Positions 6,884 to 12,116 of a stretch of 12,116 nt of DNA are shown piece after piece (positions within the stretch are counted from its first letter, which is position 1; each line of letters begins with the position of its first letter). Made by a program: the position numbers and the translations under genes. Origin of the DNA: Candidatus Hydrogenedentota bacterium (GTDB lineage: Bacteria; Hydrogenedentota; Hydrogenedentia; Hydrogenedentales; CAITNO01); NCBI GenBank assembly GCA_023145975.1, contig JAGLCZ010000739.1, forward strand, positions 1 through 12,116, written 5' to 3'. Under the pieces are notes generated by a model. It saw only the letters and a list, made by a program, of their open reading frames with translations, did no database searches and was not told where the DNA came from.

Positions 6884-8158
6884 ATGAATTCGCGGAAGAA
6901 CCCTTCACGTCGTGATTTTTTGAGGTCTGCCGGTGCTGCCGCTGCAGGATTTTCCATTGTACCTCGACATGTGCTGGGGGGTGCTATGTTCACCGCACCC
7001 AGCGAAGAAATAACCCGTGCTATTATTGGTATAGGGGGTATGGGTCGGGGTCATCTGGGATATCGGGGCGCGCGCACCGTTGCAGTGTGTGATGTTGATC
7101 AGAATCGGATCGATACTGTTTTAAAAGGGCTTGAAGCCGGAGTTACCGGGTATCGCGATTTCCGTGAAGTACTTGCGCGGGATGATATCGATGTGGTGCA
7201 TATTGCCACACCGCCCCATTGGCACGGTATCATAAGCGCCGAGGCTGCCCGTGCGGGCAAAGATATTTGGTGTGAAAAACCGATGACACGCACCATCGGT
7301 GAAGGACGGAAAGTTATTGAAGCGGTACAACGGTATGGTGCCATGTTTCGTCTGAATACCTGGTTTCGATTCCGTGGTGACTTTTACGGTTTCGGCACCA
7401 AGGTAAAGCCCATCAAGAAATTGGTTGATAGTGGTATGCTCGGCTGGCCCCTTACGGTTACAGTCGGTCCGGCTACAGGCTTCGATCTTAAATTTCAGTG
7501 GAGCGGACTTACAGACCTTGTTTCGGAGCCTGTACCTGAAGAATTAGACTATGATTTATGGCTTGGTCCTGCACCGTACAAGCCCTACCATCTCCATCGC
7601 ACCCACACTACATTTCGCGGTTATTGGGATTATGACGGCGGCGGGCTTGGTGATATGGGGCAGCACTACCTTGATCCCGTCCAGTATCTTTTGGACAAAG
7701 ATGACACCAGTCCCGTCTCCATTGAGGTAGATGCTCCACAACAACATCCTGATGCCGCAGGCGCATGGCGACGTATAGAAATGACCTACGCCGATGGATG
7801 TCGGATAATTTTGGATGCCGTGAATACAGACAGCAGCAAAATTCCCTATATTGAAGGACCCGAGGGCAAGCTGTATCGCGGGTTCCGTTCGGACATTCCT
7901 GATATTGAAAAGAAGGTGGCATTGCTTCCCGATCCGGAAACGCAGGAACCCGATTTTTATCAGTCTGTGCGTACCCGCCGCAAGTTCCCCCTGAACGAAT
8001 CCAATGGTCATCGTTCCTGTACCCTCGTTAACCTGGGGAAAATTGCATTACGCTTAGGTCGCGGTTTTTCCTACGATCCCGTTCTTGAAGAGAGTGTTGG
8101 TGATGAGGCGGCAAATCGCTTGATTCACCAGCCCATGCGCAGTCCCTGGTGCATTTAA
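6884..8158 (+). CDS. Gfo/Idh/MocA-family oxidoreductase with twin-arginine signal
   Basis: The 424-residue protein begins with a Tat signal: the SRRDFL motif (8-13), then a weakly hydrophobic AGAAAAGFSIV stretch. A Rossmann fold follows with GIGGMGRGH (49-57), an acidic end of strand 2 (CDVD, 69-72), ATPPHWH (108-114) and the family's EKP (131-133), which contacts the NAD(P) nicotinamide ring. The C-terminal half has the GLGDMGQHYLDP segment (254-265) with Asp and His that fit the usual catalytic region. These enzymes oxidise or reduce sugars or cyclitols, or act in glycoside cleavage. The substrate cannot be read from sequence. Folded, cofactor-loaded export through Tat fits the preceding tatA gene. 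The start at 6884 gives a proper Tat signal; a TTG at 6827 would put 19 extra residues before it. No clear AxA cleavage site is seen, so it may stay membrane-anchored. Confidence 0.9.
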   Translation: MNSRKNPSRRDFLRSAGAAAAGFSIVPRHVLGGAMFTAPSEEITRAIIGIGGMGRGHLGYRGARTVAVCDVDQNRIDTVLKGLEAGVTGYRDFREVLARDDIDVVHIATPPHWHGIISAEAARAGKDIWCEKPMTRTIGEGRKVIEAVQRYGAMFRLNTWFRFRGDFYGFGTKVKPIKKLVDSGMLGWPLTVTVGPATGFDLKFQWSGLTDLVSEPVPEELDYDLWLGPAPYKPYHLHRTHTTFRGYWDYDGGGLGDMGQHYLDPVQYLLDKDDTSPVSIEVDAPQQHPDAAGAWRRIEMTYADGCRIILDAVNTDSSKIPYIEGPEGKLYRGFRSDIPDIEKKVALLPDPETQEPDFYQSVRTRRKFPLNESNGHRSCTLVNLGKIALRLGRGFSYDPVLEESVGDEAANRLIHQPMRSPWCI

Positions 8159-8192
8159 TCAGGAACTACGGTTGTTATTTTCGTTTATTACC

Positions 8193-8196
8193 GGAG
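8193..8196 (+). promoter_or_regulatory. Ribosome-binding site of the HEAT-repeat gene
   Basis: GGAG lies 10 bases before the ATG at 8207 and 6-7 bases before a TTG at 8204. It rules out the TTG at 8198, which would be only one base away, and leaves the ATG as the natural start of the signal peptide. Confidence 0.45.
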
Positions 8197-8206
8197 ATTG
8201 TATTTG

Positions 8207-10063
8207 ATGAAATCTGTATACAGAGTACGCCGGGCTGTGTTGGTGTTGTTGTCTTTATGTCTGATTACACCGATGGTCTATGCACTAACCGTTGAAGAAT
8301 TATTGGGTGAACTTCCTGCAAAAGACAGTGCCCACGCGGTGCAGCTGTATGAATCAGTTGTCGCGGGAGATGCATCTCTGATCGCTTCCTTGTGCGACAG
8401 TGTTGTGCTTTGGAAAGAAGGGGCGGATCCTAAAATCCCTATGGCGCTGCATGGACTCACAAACCACATTATGCGTCCGAAAAATGGAGCGCACCGAAGC
8501 AGGATTGTACGATTATACGAGGCAGCATTGGGACGTACAAATGATCCTGAGAACCAGCGATTTTTCATGAGCCTGTTACGGATTTGCGGTGATAAGGATT
8601 CGGTTACGGTGCTTGCACCTTACTTGTGTGATACCGTGGTATTTGATGATGCCATACAAACGTTGGAAGCTATCGGTGGTGAGGAGGCGGTGACCCTTCT
8701 GGAAAACACGAACTGTCCGGATATGCCCGAAGCGTTTAGTGTAGCTGTCAAAACGGTATTAATGCGAATGGCTAATTCCGTTGCCTACGAAAGAAATACA
8801 ACCGGGTTGGATACGCTGCTTCTTGCCGCTGCAGTAACGCCGCCGGAACTGGAAGATCGTAAAGGGGTGGCAGCATTGTGTCGCAAGGCACTTAAAGACA
8901 AAGAGGCGGAACCTCATGTACAGGCGTTGGCATTACGCGCTTTGGTAAATACAGAAGGAGTGGATGCACTCCCTGATTTAGTACAGGCAGGAGAAAGTCC
9001 TGAACCTGTGGTCTGGGGTATGGCGTTGCAGTTGTCTGACGGTATACCCGGTGCTGCAGTTTCCCGTGCCTGGATAGGTCAACTAAAGCACCTCCCGGAA
9101 GTGGTGCGCCCGCAGCTTATTTATATGTTGGGAGGACGTGATGACCGATCTGCACGCGGCGCTGTACGCAAGGCCTTGATGAGCAAAGATATTAAAATGC
9201 GTCTTGCCGCTTGTGATGCAGTAGGTCGCTACGATGTGAAAGAGGGCTTCATGGGTTCCCTGGAACGCGCTCTGGCAGATGCTGAATCCAAGAAGGAAAT
9301 TGCAGCCGTTAAAGGTGCTTTATTGCAGTTTCCTGTATCTGATTTGACTAAGGTTGTTGCGCGACGTGTAGTGCAAGGCGACCGATTGCAGCAGATTGCA
9401 TACCTGGAAATCATTGCTTCCAGACGTATAGAAGAAGCCTTAAAGTCAGTGCGGAAATGCCTGAAAAGTGAAGAGGAACAGGTGCGTTGTGTTGCTCTTG
9501 ATACGGTTGCTGTGATTGGAACTCCGGATGACATGCCTTCCTTGTTTGAACATTTGCTGACTGAAGAGAGTGACCAGGCAATTACTGCTGCACGCAATGC
9601 AATTGCTGCTGTTGCAGACATGCACGCGTTACGCCCGGCGGCAACAAAACAGATACAAACGATTTTCAAGGATACCGATTTTGAATCGCGGGTGCGATTG
9701 TTGAAAGTATTGGATACACTGGGGGATACTGCCGCTTTGGATGAAGTCGGCAAGATTGCCGAATCTGCGATCTTCGGTGAAGAACAGGATATGGAAGTGG
9801 GAACGCTTGCACTCGAAACGCTGGGAACCTGGAAACAGGTTCGTGCCTGGGATTTGCTCCTGACTATTTTCGAACGTGTAGAAACAGAAGAAATACGCAT
9901 GACCGTATTACAGCAGATAATCATTGCTGCACCACGTGTATTTAACAATGTGCCTCAGCAAGTGAAGTTCCTGGAAAAAGCACAGGCCGTATGCACAACG
10001 GATGCAGAAAAACAGGCAGTAACAGAAGCACTCGAAGCAAGCAGGTCTACCGAAAAGAAGTAA
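8207..10063 (+). CDS. Exported HEAT-repeat protein
   Basis: The 618-residue product starts with a Sec signal peptide: basic RVRR (6-9), a hydrophobic core VLVLLSLCLITPMV (11-24), and a likely cut after VYA (24-26). The rest is nearly all paired helices with HEAT-like spacing. Clear units include residues about 218-280, 312-375 (VRKALMSKDIKMRLAACDAV is typical), 405-475 and 485-575. I see no catalytic motif, haem-binding CxxCH or DUF1080-type domain, so it is probably a scaffold or binding protein in the periplasm. It begins 48 bases after the oxidoreductase stop, on the same strand without an evident promoter, so the two may be co-transcribed. HEAT proteins often sit beside Tat-exported Gfo/Idh/MocA genes in Planctomycetes-like genomes; a working link here is inference. 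Confidence 0.8.
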   Translation: MKSVYRVRRAVLVLLSLCLITPMVYALTVEELLGELPAKDSAHAVQLYESVVAGDASLIASLCDSVVLWKEGADPKIPMALHGLTNHIMRPKNGAHRSRIVRLYEAALGRTNDPENQRFFMSLLRICGDKDSVTVLAPYLCDTVVFDDAIQTLEAIGGEEAVTLLENTNCPDMPEAFSVAVKTVLMRMANSVAYERNTTGLDTLLLAAAVTPPELEDRKGVAALCRKALKDKEAEPHVQALALRALVNTEGVDALPDLVQAGESPEPVVWGMALQLSDGIPGAAVSRAWIGQLKHLPEVVRPQLIYMLGGRDDRSARGAVRKALMSKDIKMRLAACDAVGRYDVKEGFMGSLERALADAESKKEIAAVKGALLQFPVSDLTKVVARRVVQGDRLQQIAYLEIIASRRIEEALKSVRKCLKSEEEQVRCVALDTVAVIGTPDDMPSLFEHLLTEESDQAITAARNAIAAVADMHALRPAATKQIQTIFKDTDFESRVRLLKVLDTLGDTAALDEVGKIAESAIFGEEQDMEVGTLALETLGTWKQVRAWDLLLTIFERVETEEIRMTVLQQIIIAAPRVFNNVPQQVKFLEKAQAVCTTDAEKQAVTEALEASRSTEKK

Positions 10064-10128
10064 GCGGAATACATCGTTTCCCTGTATCCTTACTCATTTG
10101 ACAGCCCCATTTTATGGGAAATCCTTTT

Positions 10129-12116
10129 ATGAATAAGTCTGGTTATTCTTTCGGCACATTCAAAGGCGTTTTTACACCAAGCATCCTCACCATACTCGGT
10201 GTAATCATGTACTTGCGCCTGGGTTGGGTGCTCGGCAACATGGGGCTTCCCCTTACGCTGCTCATTGTAACCGTGAGCATGAGCATCATGTTCCTGACCG
10301 CTTTTTCCTTGTCTGCACTGGCAACAAATATGCGTGTATCCGTGGGAGGCGCTTACTTTATCCTGTCCCGGTCACTGGGTATTGAAGCAGGCGCATCGGT
10401 GGGATTACCCCTCTTTCTGGCACAGGCTGTAGGGGTTTCCTTCTATATTGCCGGTTTCTCGGAATCTGTGGTAGCAGTATTCCCAACCCTTTCTGAAACG
10501 ATGGTAGGGGTCATTACCCTTTTTGTAATTGCGTTTTTGGCGTTTACTTCTGCTAACCTTGCTCTGAAGTCGCAAATCCCTATTATGGCAGTAATCGGCT
10601 TGTCTCTTATTTCGTTTTTTTTGGGAGGGACCCAGCCGACTCCTGTATTGACAGAGACGCTTGCTCCGATAGCACGCCAATCTTTTTGGGTTGTATTTGC
10701 TGTTTTCTTTCCCGCAGTAACAGGTATTCTCGCAGGCGTGGGCATGTCAGGCGATTTGAAGGATCCTGCATATTCCCTGCCTCGTGGAACTTTTGCCGCC
10801 TTATTGGTCGGTTTCGCCATATATCTCACCATTCCCGTGTATTTCCATTTTCACGTATCTGATCCGGAACAGTTAATCACCAATAGTTTTATTATGCGCG
10901 ATATTTCCCGTTGGGGTAATTTGATTGTGCTGGGAATTTGGGGTGCTTCCCTCTCCAGTGCAATGGGTGCGTTATTGGGTGCGCCCCGCACGTTACAGGC
11001 ATTGGCGTATGATGGCGTATTGCCGCGTATCATTGGGCGGGGTTACGGGAAAGGCAACGATCCACGACTGGCTACTGTGGTAACTTTTGCCATCGCCCTG
11101 GCAGGAGTTGTTGCAGGGGGGATTGACGTTATTGCTCCAATATTAACCATGTTTTCGCTGACTACCTATGGTGCACTAAACCTTTCTGCGGGACTCGAAA
11201 CGCTTGTGGGAAGTGCTTCATGGCGGCCGACATTTAAGACGCATTGGGGCGTTTCCATGATCGGTGCATTATGCTGTTTCCTGGTTATGATTATGATCAA
11301 CCCCGGTGCAGCATTCATTGCGGTATTTTGTTGTTTCGTTATTTACTGTACACTGACCCGTCGTCGTTTGCGTGCGCACTGGGGCGATCTACGCCATGGT
11401 TTGTTGATGGCGCTTGCCCGCAGTACTATCTATAAATTGGCAGAAAGCAAAACGGACGAGCATTCCTGGAAACCCAACCTGCTAGTTCTCAGTGGTGTGC
11501 CCAGTAAACGTTGGTATCTTCTAGAACTGGCAGATGCTATTGCCCGCGAGAATTGTCTGACTACCACGGCGTTGGTATTGCCGGAAGAGACTCCCAATGA
11601 ACGTATACGAACGGTGCGGCAAACTATCCGGGAATATTTGAAACGAAAGGGTGTCCCAAGTCTGGTTAAAGTAGTTAAAGCGCCGGATGTGATGGAGGGG
11701 CTGTTAAGCCTCATTAATACCTATGGATTTGGACCCATTTCTCCCAATACTATTCTTATTGGCGACACCGAAGAAAGAGAACAATTTGAAGCCTATACAC
11801 GCCTTATTATGGCGGTATGGCGTCGGCAGCGGAATTTTATTTGCGTACGCGAAACTACCGGCACCGGGGAAATTGAGGAGGAACGGGAAACCGCTGGAGA
11901 TAGGTATATAGAGTTGTGGTGGCAGGGCAAAGGAAATAACGCGTGGTTTATGCTTGCTCTGGCACATTTACTGGGCATGAATCCTGCATGGGCAGGAACA
12001 CCGTTACGCCTCAATACTGTGATCCAAAAAGAAAGCGAGCGGGCTGATGCGGAAAACCGTCTTCAGACGCTTATCCAGGAGGCACGGTTAACGGCAACAT
12101 TTCGTGTTATCGAACA
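10129..12116 (+). CDS. SLC12-type cation-chloride cotransporter (partial, cut by window end)
   Basis: The frame is open from ATG 10129 to the edge (662 codons). Residues 1-410 form an APC-fold transporter: TM1 has GVFTPSILTILGVIMYLRLGW (13-33), TM2-3 has GGAYFILSRSLG (73-84), and TM6 has FFPAVTGILAGVGMSGDLKDP (193-213), all closely like animal NKCC/KCC proteins. Tyr106, Pro195 and Thr198 match residues that bind K+ in NKCC1, and GVIM (24-27) matches the chloride-site turn. The Trp of NKCC1 next to that turn is Leu23 here. A soluble C-terminal domain begins near 445 (KPNLLVLSG) and is still open at the edge, as in SLC12 proteins. It probably couples K+ (perhaps Na+) and Cl- movement across the inner membrane. 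An in-frame ATG at 10114 is possible, but GGGA at 10116-10119 favours 10129. It could also be annotated as an amino acid permease, but the TM6 motif argues for SLC12. Confidence 0.88.
   Translation, partial: MNKSGYSFGTFKGVFTPSILTILGVIMYLRLGWVLGNMGLPLTLLIVTVSMSIMFLTAFSLSALATNMRVSVGGAYFILSRSLGIEAGASVGLPLFLAQAVGVSFYIAGFSESVVAVFPTLSETMVGVITLFVIAFLAFTSANLALKSQIPIMAVIGLSLISFFLGGTQPTPVLTETLAPIARQSFWVVFAVFFPAVTGILAGVGMSGDLKDPAYSLPRGTFAALLVGFAIYLTIPVYFHFHVSDPEQLITNSFIMRDISRWGNLIVLGIWGASLSSAMGALLGAPRTLQALAYDGVLPRIIGRGYGKGNDPRLATVVTFAIALAGVVAGGIDVIAPILTMFSLTTYGALNLSAGLETLVGSASWRPTFKTHWGVSMIGALCCFLVMIMINPGAAFIAVFCCFVIYCTLTRRRLRAHWGDLRHGLLMALARSTIYKLAESKTDEHSWKPNLLVLSGVPSKRWYLLELADAIARENCLTTTALVLPEETPNERIRTVRQTIREYLKRKGVPSLVKVVKAPDVMEGLLSLINTYGFGPISPNTILIGDTEEREQFEAYTRLIMAVWRRQRNFICVRETTGTGEIEEERETAGDRYIELWWQGKGNNAWFMLALAHLLGMNPAWAGTPLRLNTVIQKESERADAENRLQTLIQEARLTATFRVIE

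Noticed and set aside
7556..8011. Minus-strand open frame of 151 codons opposite the oxidoreductase
   Set aside because: It is a shadow of a well-supported gene and has no family features.
9229..9948. Long open frame on the minus strand opposite the HEAT-repeat gene (239 codons)
   Set aside because: Its Ser/Arg-rich product looks like an antisense translation of a helix-rich gene, and the + strand protein has a signal peptide and real repeats.
10066..10089. Stem GGAATACA/TGTATCC after the HEAT gene as a terminator
   Set aside because: It has only about 7 pairs with a bulge, a 9-base loop, and no T-run follows.
10098..10103. Perfect TTGACA before the SLC12 gene, as a promoter
   Set aside because: No acceptable -10 lies 16-18 bases downstream, so it is probably a chance match.

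Overview
The window is about 12.1 kb of densely packed bacterial DNA. All supported genes lie on the + strand. I see no RNA genes, mobile elements, CRISPR arrays or phage genes. Base composition and codon use look even throughout. A Tat-exported Gfo/Idh/MocA oxidoreductase next to an exported HEAT-repeat protein is common in Planctomycetes and related PVC or Hydrogenedentes/Lentisphaerae-like bacteria. I infer such a lineage, probably Gram-negative in envelope, but no marker gene here settles it.

Layout. Bases 1-105 hold the C-terminal tail of an unrecognised protein, followed by a doubtful 65-codon ORF (122-319). Next comes an isoprenoid and envelope pair: a long-chain polyprenyl diphosphate synthase (369-1352, GTG start with a promoter so close that the mRNA may be leaderless) and, 37 bases later, an 899-residue membrane protein that joins a GT-C (PMT/ArnT-like) glycosyltransferase to a long TPR array (1390-4089).

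Bases 4200-6402 form a compact folate/pterin operon behind a TATAAT -10 box: a pteridine reductase (FolM/PTR1)-like SDR, folB, folK and folE. The genes overlap by 8, 8 and 4 bases, so translational coupling is likely. FolE makes dihydroneopterin triphosphate, FolB makes 6-hydroxymethyl-dihydropterin, FolK pyrophosphorylates it, and the SDR probably reduces a dihydropterin or dihydrofolate. folP, folC and folA are not in the window.

After a 232-base gap with a good sigma70-type promoter and a strong hairpin in the leader, tatA (6635-6817) is followed by a twin-arginine Gfo/Idh/MocA oxidoreductase (6884-8158) and a Sec-exported HEAT-repeat protein (8207-10063). This is a secretion component next to a likely client. 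The window ends inside a bacterial SLC12-type cation-chloride cotransporter (10129 to the edge, 662 codons present).

Most of the window is recognisable housekeeping and accessory metabolism. I found no clear evidence of a wholly new system. The points most worth a second look are the GT-C/TPR fusion beside a polyprenyl synthase, the folate operon led by a PTR1-like reductase, the tatA/Tat-substrate pairing with its structured leader, and the possibly leaderless GTG gene.
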